From the NCBI RefSeq assembly GCF_030296775.1, contig NZ_AP027742.1, positions 558,001-622,000 of the forward strand: a stretch of DNA of 64,000 nucleotides, read 5' to 3'. How positions within the stretch are numbered: position 1 is the first letter of the stretch; the number at the start of each line of letters is the position of its first letter. The notes below the pieces were generated by a model, which saw nothing but the letters and a program-made list of their open reading frames with translations, was not told the DNA's origin and made no database searches. This DNA comes from Claveliimonas bilis (GTDB lineage: Bacteria; Bacillota; Clostridia; Lachnospirales; Lachnospiraceae). The position numbers and the translations under genes were made by a program. This document shows positions 42,830 through 50,860 of the stretch, piece after piece.

Positions 42830-43764
42830 GATATCATCTGGTTATCAACGGATTCCTGTCAGAAATACAGGCGCAGATGGAAGAAATGTGCGGCTTTGCA
42901 AAAGGGCTTCCCGATGAAATAGAAGAAGGGGAAGCTTTGGTTATATTAAAAACAGGTGAAAAAATATTGGATGGCATACCGGCGTCAGAGGCCAGGGTGC
43001 TTTATATGGAAACATATACGCCGGTAAATGCTTTGGATGTTTTGTGCGGGTGGATGACGTCAGAAGATCTGTATATCTTTGGAAGCGATCCATCGGATAT
43101 TGAATTGGCAGTGCGGTGCGGAGCAAGGAAAAAAGGGAGCTCCCTTGCAGCAGTGGGAAAGATCACAGTCGCTGACGGAGGCCTTCAGGCTTCCAAGATG
43201 GTGTATGCCAATCATCTGAAAGCGGCCTTTTTGATGCAGACCGGCCCCTACTGCATTTCTCTTGAGAGAGGAATGGATAAGGCGAAGAAGGATTCAGGAG
43301 ACATCGCAGTTACAGAAGAAGCGAATGTCGGAAAGCCGGATTTTATCCTGGAAGAAGAATTTATTCCGGAAGAAAAGGAAAAGGGACTGGAGCAGGCAAA
43401 GGTTGTGATCGCCGCAGGAAGAGGATGCGGAAGCAAAGAAAATGTAAAAAGGCTGGAACAGACGGCAGAGAGTCTGGGAGGAGTTCTGGGAGTGAGCAGA
43501 CCGGCTGCCATGAATGCCTGGGAGCCTATGGACAGGCTTATCGGCGTATCCGGAGCCATGCTTGCACCGGAGATCTGTTTTGCGGTAGGGGCATCCGGTG
43601 CGGCGGCATTTTATGCAGGCATTGAAAAGAGTAAATTTATTGTTGCTGTAAACCGGGACGAAAGAGCGCCGATCATGAAGCAGGCTGATGTGGCGATCGC
43701 GGATGACTTTCTTCCGGTCATGAAACGGATAGAAGAACTTTCAGAAAATTTGAAAAGACAGTAA
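42826..43764 (+). CDS. ygcQ: Electron transfer flavoprotein alpha-like subunit (YgcQ)
   Basis: 312 residues. The C-terminal FAD-binding domain (about 190-300) contains GRGCGSKENVKRL, VSRPA, a GVSGAMLAPEICFAVGASGA segment and AVNRDERAPI, the expected Etf-alpha order. The N-terminal half is poorly conserved, as in E. coli YgcQ. Forms a heterodimer with the upstream beta-like subunit. Translationally coupled by a 4-bp overlap. Confidence 0.84.
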   Translation: MRYHLVINGFLSEIQAQMEEMCGFAKGLPDEIEEGEALVILKTGEKILDGIPASEARVLYMETYTPVNALDVLCGWMTSEDLYIFGSDPSDIELAVRCGARKKGSSLAAVGKITVADGGLQASKMVYANHLKAAFLMQTGPYCISLERGMDKAKKDSGDIAVTEEANVGKPDFILEEEFIPEEKEKGLEQAKVVIAAGRGCGSKENVKRLEQTAESLGGVLGVSRPAAMNAWEPMDRLIGVSGAMLAPEICFAVGASGAAAFYAGIEKSKFIVAVNRDERAPIMKQADVAIADDFLPVMKRIEELSENLKRQ

Positions 43765-43778
43765 AATAGGAGGAAAAG

Positions 43779-45206
43779 ATGAGCGTCACAATTTTTCCTA
43801 TGGAGGAACAGTATAAAGAATATCTGATTGACGAGTCCAAATTCACAGGAAACGCCGACAGCATTTCTTTTCCGGAAACGGAAAGCGAGATACGGGAAGT
43901 GCTGGAACATTTGGGCAAAGATGTGAAAATTACGATTCAGGGGGGGAAGACCGGAATCACCGGAGCGGCAGTTCCGGAAGAAGGCCATATCCTGAATTTG
44001 TCCCACATGAACAAGGTAAAGGATGGAGAGGTACATTCGGATGGCACGGCTTCTGTGACCGTAGAACCTGGGATTACCCTCATGGATCTGAAAAAAGAAA
44101 TAGACAGCATGTTCCGCAAGACACCGGTATTCTGGCCGCCGGATCCAACAGAGACTTCGGCGACAGTCGGCGGTGTGGCGGCGGAAAATGCAGAAGGAAT
44201 CTGCAGGATTTTATATGGACCGGCAAGAGACTACATTGAAAAAATCCGTGTCCTTTATCCGGACGGTACTGTTCAGGAGATAGGATGGGGCGAAAAAATC
44301 GTGCTGGCATCCGGAAAAGAAATGGAAAAGATGGATACGGTTCTTGGCAAAGAAGGAATTACAGGGATTATTACGGAACTGACTTTAAAACTTCTTCCCA
44401 AACCGGAAAGTCTGTGGGGAATTGCATTTTTCTTCCGTGATACCGGAGAAGCCGGGCAGTTTGTGGACAGCCTTAAGGAGGAGCTTCCGTCTTGTGAAAC
44501 TGCAGCTGTGGCGGCGGTAGAATACATTGATCGTAAGACCATGGACCTGATCGAGGAGAGAAAGCCTTCCATGTCAAAGATCAAGGAACTGCCGGATATT
44601 GAACAGGAGATCACAGATATGGTCTATCTGGAGATCCAGGGGCAGGAGGAAGGCATTGAAGAGATTGCGGAATGCCTGATGGAAAAAGCGGCAGAATGCG
44701 GAAGCGATCCTGATGAAGCCTGGGCAGTGTCCGGTGAGGCAGAGATCGAGAAAATGCATGCGTTTCGCCATGCGGCGGCCGAGACAGCCAATCTTTTCAT
44801 TGAAGGGGTCAGACGAACAAATAAAGAGATTACGAAGCTGGGCACGGATATGGCGGTGGCAGACGCCGGTTTTTCGGAAATTCTGAAAAAGAGCAGGGAG
44901 GATATCGCGAAAAGCGGTCTTTCAGCCTGTATTTTCGGACATGCCATGGAAAATCATCTGCACATTAATCTTCTTCCGGAAAATAAGGAAGAGTATGAAG
45001 AGGGGATCCGTCTTTTGTCCCGGTGGGCAAAGGAGACGAGCACCCATGGTAAAGTGATCGGGGAACATGGAATCGGGAAATTGAAAAAGAAAATATTGGG
45101 AGATTCAGTTCCGGGAGATTATCTTGAAGTCTGCCGGGAGCTGAAACAACAATATGACAGTGTATACAGACTGAATCCGGGAAATATCATTGAAACAGAG
45201 GAGTAA
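43779..45206 (+). CDS. GlcD/lactate-dehydrogenase-like FAD-binding oxidoreductase
   Basis: 475 residues, second VAO-type flavoprotein of the operon and clearly different from YgcU. PPDPTE (about 125), TSATVGGVAAENAEG and the C-terminal GHAMENHLHINLLP and GEHGIGKLKK are GlcD/D-lactate dehydrogenase signatures. It is followed by EtfB and EtfA genes, the composition of the electron-confurcating lactate dehydrogenase of Acetobacterium (LctD with LctBC). RBS AGGAGG. Substrate is probably a 2-hydroxy acid. Confidence 0.87.
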   Translation: MSVTIFPMEEQYKEYLIDESKFTGNADSISFPETESEIREVLEHLGKDVKITIQGGKTGITGAAVPEEGHILNLSHMNKVKDGEVHSDGTASVTVEPGITLMDLKKEIDSMFRKTPVFWPPDPTETSATVGGVAAENAEGICRILYGPARDYIEKIRVLYPDGTVQEIGWGEKIVLASGKEMEKMDTVLGKEGITGIITELTLKLLPKPESLWGIAFFFRDTGEAGQFVDSLKEELPSCETAAVAAVEYIDRKTMDLIEERKPSMSKIKELPDIEQEITDMVYLEIQGQEEGIEEIAECLMEKAAECGSDPDEAWAVSGEAEIEKMHAFRHAAAETANLFIEGVRRTNKEITKLGTDMAVADAGFSEILKKSREDIAKSGLSACIFGHAMENHLHINLLPENKEEYEEGIRLLSRWAKETSTHGKVIGEHGIGKLKKKILGDSVPGDYLEVCRELKQQYDSVYRLNPGNIIETEE

Positions 45207-45211
45207 AAGCG

Positions 45212-46009
45212 TTGAAGATAGCAGTGTGTATGAAACAGGTTCCCAGGACGACAGAAGGGAACATGGATAAAAAGACAGGTGTGCTGATCCGCGCCGGGCT
45301 GGAAGCGGTAGTAAATGTCTATGACCTGGCGGCGTTGGAAGCAGCACTTCAAATACGGGAGCAAAGCGGCGGAGAGATCCATGTTTATACGATGGGTCCT
45401 GCTAAAGCGGAGGAGGCCATAAGAACGGCCTTTGCCATGGGAGCAGACGAGGGATTCCTCATCACTGACAGCGCTTTTGCAGGCGCGGATGTCCTGGCAA
45501 CTTCCTACACGCTGATGCAGGCAATACAAAAAGAGGGCGGTTACGATCTGATCTTATGCGGAAAGCAGACAACAGACGGCGATACGGCGCAGGTCAGCGG
45601 AGCCCTTGCGAAATGGTTGGATCTTGTCCATTTAAATTGGGTGACAGAGATCCATACAGATGGAAGCAGCGATCTGAAAGTGACATATCTTATGGAAGGA
45701 AGAGACATTGAGGCCAGAACAAAACTGCCATGTCTTTTATCAGTGGAGAAGGACAGCTTTATTCCCAGGATGCCTTCTTTAAAACTGAAGATCAGCGGAA
45801 GAAAAAAAGAAATCCATCACCTTGCTCTTGCAGATTTTGCAGATCAGGACACATCCCATTATGGTCTGAACGGATCGGCTACACGAGTGAAGCGGATTTT
45901 CCCGCCGGCAAGAACGAAGCGGCAGGAGCTTCAGATCATGGAAAAAGAACAGGCAGTCGGATATATTATGGACATTATAGACGGCTGGGATTGGAGGGGA
46001 CAGTCATGA
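45212..46009 (+). CDS. etfB: Electron transfer flavoprotein subunit beta
   Basis: 265 residues, canonical Etf-beta. It has N-terminal CMKQVPRT, the AMP/FAD loop CGKQTTDGDTAQV (about 111-123) and LPCLLSVEKD. TTG start at 45212 with CAGAGGAG 8 nt upstream. Its TGA overlaps the EtfA start (ATGA 46006-46009). More conventional than the YgcR-type subunit upstream, so the operon holds two separate Etf systems. Confidence 0.88.
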   Translation: MKIAVCMKQVPRTTEGNMDKKTGVLIRAGLEAVVNVYDLAALEAALQIREQSGGEIHVYTMGPAKAEEAIRTAFAMGADEGFLITDSAFAGADVLATSYTLMQAIQKEGGYDLILCGKQTTDGDTAQVSGALAKWLDLVHLNWVTEIHTDGSSDLKVTYLMEGRDIEARTKLPCLLSVEKDSFIPRMPSLKLKISGRKKEIHHLALADFADQDTSHYGLNGSATRVKRIFPPARTKRQELQIMEKEQAVGYIMDIIDGWDWRGQS

Positions 46010-47013
46010 TGCTGAGGAAAAGCCTTAAGGAGGAACAGAACCAGTGGACGGGGATTCTCGTCTATGTGGAATGTTATAAGGGAAAAGTAATGCCGGTCAG
46101 CCTGGAGCTTATCGGTGAGGCCAGACGACTTGCTGCAAAAGCCGGAGGAAAAGTTTACGGAGTGGCAATTGGGGAGAAGCCGGAAGAAATAAGGGAAGAG
46201 CTGAAGGACAGTTTTCTGGATGAGGCTTATCTCTGGGAGGCGTCCGATGAGTATCTTCCGATCGCCTATGAGCGGATCATGACAGAGTGTATCAATACTA
46301 TTCGCCCATCGGTTGTATTGATCGGGGGAACCAGGGAAGGAAGGGCGCTTGCGCCGCGGATCGCCGTGGAGTTTCGGACAGGGCTCACTGCGGACTGTAC
46401 TTCTCTTGAAATAGATGACGATGGAAATCTCATGCAGACAAGGCCGGCATTTGGTGGCAATATTATGGCAGAGATCCTTACAAAAGACCGCCGCCCGCAG
46501 CTTGCTACAGTGAGACCGGGAGTCATGCCGAAAAGACCGGGAATACCGGGAAAGCATACCGTATTTTATATGAAAAAGTGGGACGGGCCGGATGAGACTG
46601 TGACAATAGAGGCAGTAAAAGAACAGAGTCAGGATGATAGTATTGCAGGTCAGAAAATATTGGTAGCGGCAGGGCGAGGAGTAAAAAAGAAAGAAGATCT
46701 GGAAATGCTCCGTGAGCTGGCACATCTTCTGGGAGGTGAGCTTGCCTGCAGCAGGGCTCTGGTAGAAAAGGGATGGATGAGCCCCTCCAGACAGATCGGA
46801 CTTTCGGGAAGCACTGTTTCCCCGGATTATCTCATTACATGCGGTGTGTCGGGAACGGTTCAGTTTATGGCCGGTATGAAAACTGCAAAAAATATCATTG
46901 CCATCAATTCGGATCCGGACGCAAGAATCTTTGAAATCGCTCATTATCCGGTGTGTGCCGACCTGTATGAGGTAGTGCCGGATCTGATCGAGCGTTTGAA
47001 AGAAGGGAGATGA
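46006..47013 (+). CDS. etfA: Electron transfer flavoprotein subunit alpha
   Basis: 335 residues. The C-terminal FAD domain carries GRGVKKKEDLEML, CSRALVEKGW, RQIGLSGSTVSPDY, GVSGTVQFMAGM and IAINSDPDARIFEIA. The frame is open much further upstream (45730), but the ATG at 46006, after GGAGGGG and overlapping the EtfB stop, is the natural start. It works with EtfB and the GlcD-like dehydrogenase upstream. Whether it bifurcates electrons cannot be settled by eye. Confidence 0.87.
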   Translation: MMLRKSLKEEQNQWTGILVYVECYKGKVMPVSLELIGEARRLAAKAGGKVYGVAIGEKPEEIREELKDSFLDEAYLWEASDEYLPIAYERIMTECINTIRPSVVLIGGTREGRALAPRIAVEFRTGLTADCTSLEIDDDGNLMQTRPAFGGNIMAEILTKDRRPQLATVRPGVMPKRPGIPGKHTVFYMKKWDGPDETVTIEAVKEQSQDDSIAGQKILVAAGRGVKKKEDLEMLRELAHLLGGELACSRALVEKGWMSPSRQIGLSGSTVSPDYLITCGVSGTVQFMAGMKTAKNIIAINSDPDARIFEIAHYPVCADLYEVVPDLIERLKEGR

Positions 47014-47555
47014 CAGATCTGAAATTTCGATATCGGTTAAGTGAGGAGGACTGGATAGAAGCGCTGCTCTGTCTGGATTACAGGCGGTCGGGGAAATTTC
47101 GCCAGATTAACATATGGATATTGAGCATTTTGGGAGCAGCAGCGCTGATCGCTTATATAAGGTCTCCGGACAGATTCTTTTTGTTTTTGTTTCTTGCAGT
47201 CATCATTCTTCTTGATTTTTATATGGCATATGGAATGGATTTCCTGAGAAACCGGAAAGCCAGGAAATTGGCTTCCATGCAAGGGGAATATGAAATAGAA
47301 ATCAGTGACAGGCAGATCGTATATAGAGAGGGACAAGCAAAGATTAAATATTCCGGTGCGAAAATAAAATGGTTCCGGTCAGATCATGTCTATGTTTTAA
47401 AGATAGAAAGAGAGCTTTTTGTACTCCCAAGAAGGATTCTGGGAACACAGCAGGCGGAGCGTCTGGAAACCATTTTTAAAAATACAAACGTACCCATGAT
47501 AGAGATACGAGTGGAAAGGAGAGAGAGCATATGGGAACGGAAGAAAAAACAGTAA
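47010..47555 (+). CDS. Small YcxB-like membrane protein of unknown function
   Basis: 181 residues with two adjacent transmembrane segments (about 33-50 and 54-72) and a basic C-terminal domain (about 90-160) of alternating beta character, as in YcxB-like proteins. It overlaps etfA by 4 bp and the BCCT gene by 25 bp, so it is tightly embedded in the operon. It could assist the transporter or the Etf module at the membrane. No function is known to me. Confidence 0.7.
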   Translation: MTDLKFRYRLSEEDWIEALLCLDYRRSGKFRQINIWILSILGAAALIAYIRSPDRFFLFLFLAVIILLDFYMAYGMDFLRNRKARKLASMQGEYEIEISDRQIVYREGQAKIKYSGAKIKWFRSDHVYVLKIERELFVLPRRILGTQQAERLETIFKNTNVPMIEIRVERRESIWERKKKQ

Positions 47556-49144
47556 AAACAGTTGACTTGAAATTAAGAAAAGGGGTCTTTTTTCCGCCAT
47601 GGATTTTACTGGCCGCTATGGTCGTAGTCAGCCTGACAAACGGAGACGCATTTCTTGCAGGCCTTAATGCGGTAACAAGCTGGGTTCTGGATAATTTTGC
47701 CTGGGCATTTAACCTGACGGCGCTTGGCAGTGTAATTACTGTGATCGTTATCTGGTTTTCTCCTCTTGGCAAGGTAAGGATCGGAGGCAGCAAAGCCAGA
47801 CCGATGATGAAGTACATGGATCTTGTGTGGATCACCCTGTGTACGATCATTGCAGCCGGAATCCTGTTCTGGGCATGTGCGGAGCCGATGTATCACTTAT
47901 ATACACCGGCAGTAGCGGCAGGTGTGGAATCCGGAAGCGCAGACGCGGCAGTATTTGCCATGGAAACTATGTATCTGGAATGGACGATTACGCCCTGTGC
48001 TATTTATGTTATTGCAACACTTACGTTTGCCTTTGTATATTATAATATGAACCAGTCCTTCTCCCTTGGATCGGCATTGGTTCCGGCATTTGGGGTGAAG
48101 GCAAAGAAATTCGGCGGCATTGTGGATGTTATCTGTCTTTTTTCACTTGTTGCCGGTATGGCGGCGTCTATCGGGACAAGCGTTATGTCTATTGGCGGCG
48201 GAGTGGAAAGCGTTTTCGGGATAGAAAGCGGTCCGGCTTCCTGGCTGGTGATCGCCGCATTGATTATGATCACTTTTATTATTTCCAGTGTATCAGGTAT
48301 CATGAACGGAATCCGTATCCTGTCATCCCTTAACGCGAAAGTGTACTTTGTATTCCTGATCATCATTTTCCTGTTTGGGCCGACGGCATATATGCTGAAT
48401 GTATCCGTAGAGTCCCTGGGAGCCTTCCTGAAAGATTTTGTTCATCTGAACCTGATGAACGGAGCGGTACATGGAGACAGCTGGGCAAAGAGCTGGCCGG
48501 TATTCTACTGGTGTAACTGGCTTGCATGGACCCCTATCACAGGAGTGTTCCTTGGAAAAATCTTAAGGGGATATACCGTCCGCGACGCGATCAAGTGTAA
48601 CTTTGTTATTCCGGCTGCGTTCAGCATGATCTGGATAGCGCTGTTTTCCTCCGCTTCCCTTTACTATGAGTTCAGCGGACAGGGATTAAATGAAACCATG
48701 CTGGAGAGTGGACCGGAGTCTGTTGTGTACAGCGTATTTTCACAGCTTCCGTTGTCAGTAATTATCGCTGTGTTCTACGTGTTCATCATTTTTATTTCTA
48801 TTGTAACAGGCTCGGATACCAATACGAATGCCATGGCAGGACTGTGTACGCATGGTATCACTCCGGATCAGGAAGAGGCGCCGTCCTGGCTGAAAATCGT
48901 CTGGGGAGTTACTCTTGGAGCGGTAACCTACATCCTGATTGCCTTTGCAGGAATTGATGGTATCAAGGCGGCCTCCAACCTGGGAGGATTTCCTAATATG
49001 TTCCTTGTGCTCATCATGATATTCGGGCTTTTGAAGATCAGCGTAAATCCGAAGAAGTATGATGTACATAAGGAAGACTATGACAGCAACGGCAGACCGA
49101 TCGAATCACCCAGGCTGCCTGTGGAGGAAAAAGAAGAGGGATAG
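47531..49144 (+). CDS. BCCT-family transporter (betaine/carnitine/choline type)
   Basis: 537 residues, about 12 transmembrane segments. The BCCT tryptophan box is clear at 322-338 (WPVFYWCNWLAWTPITG), followed by ILRGYTVRD. The glycine-rich segment after ASIGTSVMSIGGGVESV matches the substrate and Na+ region. BCCT proteins carry quaternary ammonium compounds or related zwitterions, so at least one substrate of the locus may be of that type. It starts inside the previous gene. E. coli ygc, as I know it, has no BCCT. Confidence 0.9.
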   Translation: MGTEEKTVKTVDLKLRKGVFFPPWILLAAMVVVSLTNGDAFLAGLNAVTSWVLDNFAWAFNLTALGSVITVIVIWFSPLGKVRIGGSKARPMMKYMDLVWITLCTIIAAGILFWACAEPMYHLYTPAVAAGVESGSADAAVFAMETMYLEWTITPCAIYVIATLTFAFVYYNMNQSFSLGSALVPAFGVKAKKFGGIVDVICLFSLVAGMAASIGTSVMSIGGGVESVFGIESGPASWLVIAALIMITFIISSVSGIMNGIRILSSLNAKVYFVFLIIIFLFGPTAYMLNVSVESLGAFLKDFVHLNLMNGAVHGDSWAKSWPVFYWCNWLAWTPITGVFLGKILRGYTVRDAIKCNFVIPAAFSMIWIALFSSASLYYEFSGQGLNETMLESGPESVVYSVFSQLPLSVIIAVFYVFIIFISIVTGSDTNTNAMAGLCTHGITPDQEEAPSWLKIVWGVTLGAVTYILIAFAGIDGIKAASNLGGFPNMFLVLIMIFGLLKISVNPKKYDVHKEDYDSNGRPIESPRLPVEEKEEG

Positions 49145-49146
49145 AT

Positions 49147-49722
49147 ATGGCATTGACGACAGAAGAATTTATGGAACTGACAGCAGACTGCCCGGTGATA
49201 CCGGCGGCAAAGAACGACGAATGGCTGGAGGCATGTCTGGCTTCAGAGAGCAAACTTGTCTATGTACTTTACGGCGATATCTGCAACATTGCAGATATCG
49301 TCAAGAAACTGAAAGAAAAAGATAAAAAGGTGATCGTCCACATTGATCTGATCGAAGGGCTGACATCAAAAGAAATCTGTGTGGATTTTATAAAGAAATA
49401 TACCATGGCAGACGGGATCATCAGCCTGAAGCCCACTATGATCAAGAGAGCCAAAGATCTCGGCATTTTTACGATTCAGCGTTTCTATATGATGGACGGA
49501 AGAAGTTATACCAATATTGTCAAGCATGTGCGTCATACGAATCCGGAAGTGGTGGAGTTTATGCCGGCAGGGCTTACCAAGCTGATTCCTTATCTTGTCC
49601 ATGAAGTGGACAAACCGGTAGTTGCCAGCGGCCTGATCCAGGACAAAGAAGATGTCATGGGAGCGCTGAAGGCAGGGGCTATGGCGGTGTCCAGTACAAA
49701 TAGAGAAGTATGGGATTGTTAG
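49147..49722 (+). CDS. ygcP: GlpP-family RNA-binding antiterminator (YgcP-like)
   Basis: 191 residues, full length for the GlpP family. It has a TIM-barrel-like fold with VIPAAKNDEWL, HIDLIEGL (65-72), ADGIISLKPTMIKRAK, IQRFYMMD and a late phosphate-binding ASGLIQDKEDV and GAMAVSSTN. B. subtilis GlpP binds glycerol-3-phosphate and prevents termination in the glpD leader. This paralogue, like E. coli YgcP, sits among flavin dehydrogenase, Etf and kinase genes. It is the obvious candidate to act on the three shared leaders here, including that of its own operon. Confidence 0.9.
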   Translation: MALTTEEFMELTADCPVIPAAKNDEWLEACLASESKLVYVLYGDICNIADIVKKLKEKDKKVIVHIDLIEGLTSKEICVDFIKKYTMADGIISLKPTMIKRAKDLGIFTIQRFYMMDGRSYTNIVKHVRHTNPEVVEFMPAGLTKLIPYLVHEVDKPVVASGLIQDKEDVMGALKAGAMAVSSTNREVWDC

Positions 49723-49762
49723 CGCCGCGCAAATACAGGGCGACGCAGTATAAGGAGAGACT

Positions 49763-50647
49763 ATGAAAGCAGATGTAGAATGTTTGGACTGTTGTGTAAA
49801 TAAGGTGTCCGGACTTTTGGACCAATACCAGGCTGACGACAGCATACGGGAGGCTGTTCTCGAAAAAGTGAGAGAAATCCTGAAACAGGCAGACAAGGAT
49901 GTGTCCGCTCCTGTTCTGATGCAGCAGACTGTTGATGTGCTGGAGGACTATTTTGAGATAGACGATGCCTATACGGTGCCAAAAGAGAAGTATAACCGGT
50001 ATCTTATGGAAAGAGAAGAACAGATCCGGCAGACAATCCGTATGTCCCGTGATCCTTTCCTTACGGGACTGCAATATGCTGTAACCGGGAATTACATTGA
50101 TTTTGGAGCAATGTCGGATGTGAATGAAGAGAAGCTTGCACAGCTTCTTGCAGACTATGATAAGCTGCCCCTTGATACGGAGGAGATCGAACGTCTGCGA
50201 GGGGAAGTTTCCCGGGCAAAGAGCCTGGTTTATATCACGGATAATGCAGGGGAAATTGTATTGGATAAACTGTTTATCGAGGCAATGAAAGGGCTGCATC
50301 CCGGTCTGAAAGTGACAGTGCTTGTCAGAGGATTTCCCACATTGAATGACGCTACAAAAGAGGATGCTGCTTTTATTGGTATGCCTGAAATTGCAGAGGT
50401 TTTGACTAACGGGATAAAAATCCCCGGCACTCCCCTGGATCGGATCAGCAAAGAGGCGCTGGATCGGATCAAAAGGGCTGATCTTTGTATTGCCAAAGGT
50501 CAGGGGAACTTCGAGACACTGCGGGGATGCGGAGAAAATATTTATTATCTGTTCCTGTGCAAGTGTACATTGTTCGTGAAGAAGTTCCAGGTGGCAAGAT
50601 TTACCCCGGTTCTTGGAAATGAAAAGAGAATTGTGCAATATGCATAA
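49763..50647 (+). CDS. DUF89 damage-control phosphatase
   Basis: 294 residues. DUF89 motifs are DNAGE (160-164) and KGQGNFE (245-251), with a preceding RGFPTLNDAT; the acidic residues bind the metal. An N-terminal ECLDCC Cys cluster (8-12) is typical of the prokaryotic branch. The family dephosphorylates toxic or dead-end sugar-phosphate by-products. As the last gene of the ygcU operon, next to a sugar-type kinase, it may clear mis-phosphorylated intermediates. It lies 40 nt after ygcP. Confidence 0.85.
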   Translation: MKADVECLDCCVNKVSGLLDQYQADDSIREAVLEKVREILKQADKDVSAPVLMQQTVDVLEDYFEIDDAYTVPKEKYNRYLMEREEQIRQTIRMSRDPFLTGLQYAVTGNYIDFGAMSDVNEEKLAQLLADYDKLPLDTEEIERLRGEVSRAKSLVYITDNAGEIVLDKLFIEAMKGLHPGLKVTVLVRGFPTLNDATKEDAAFIGMPEIAEVLTNGIKIPGTPLDRISKEALDRIKRADLCIAKGQGNFETLRGCGENIYYLFLCKCTLFVKKFQVARFTPVLGNEKRIVQYA

Positions 50648-50681
50648 AAATAGGGTATCGTTTTTTAATATTATCACGATA

Positions 50682-50710
50682 TTGACAAAATGAAGTAATC
50701 GCTGTACTAT
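50682..50710 (+). promoter_or_regulatory. Promoter C of the ygcW-ygcE-surE unit
   Basis: TTGACA (50682-50687), 17-bp spacer, TACTAT (50705-50710). AGTTAC begins 7 nt later, as in unit A. Confidence 0.85.
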
Positions 50711-50716
50711 GTACGT

Positions 50717-50786
50717 AGTTACTAAAAGAGCGAAAGAGAAAGTAACTTTTACCCGTGTAGTGCGGGTAGAAGTTACTTTTTTCATT
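50717..50786 (+). promoter_or_regulatory. Attenuator leader C (GlpP-type antitermination candidate)
   Basis: AGTTAC (50717-50722) and AGTAAC (50741-50746) flank AAAAGAGC and GAAAGAGA. The terminator is a 16-bp stem (50740-50755 with 50763-50778) followed by a T-run. GTTAC/GTAAC pairing excludes the terminator. AAAAGAGC (50724-50731) can pair with GTTCTTTT (50815-50822) downstream, and TTGTGCGCAG recurs at 50794-50803. Confidence 0.8.
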
Positions 50787-50860
50787 TTCTCTATTGTGCG
50801 CAGGTAGAGGAAGAGTTCTTTTACGGGACAAAAGAATTGAAGGTTTTTGGAGGTATAACA

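Noticed and set aside
45730-46005. Upstream extension of EtfA by 92 codons
   Set aside because: The extension runs inside etfB in another frame. The ATG at 46006 has GGAGGGG and a stop overlap, and the known EtfA start region fits there.
40159-50786. BglG/SacY-type ribonucleic antiterminator as explanation of the shared leaders
   Set aside because: The sequence does not resemble that consensus and no PRD-domain antiterminator or PTS gene occurs here, while a GlpP-family protein does.
40159-50786. Known metabolite riboswitch in the three leaders
   Set aside because: The elements are only about 27-33 nt before the terminator and match no riboswitch class I can recognise. A novel small riboswitch is not excluded, but the linked GlpP protein is the simpler reading.
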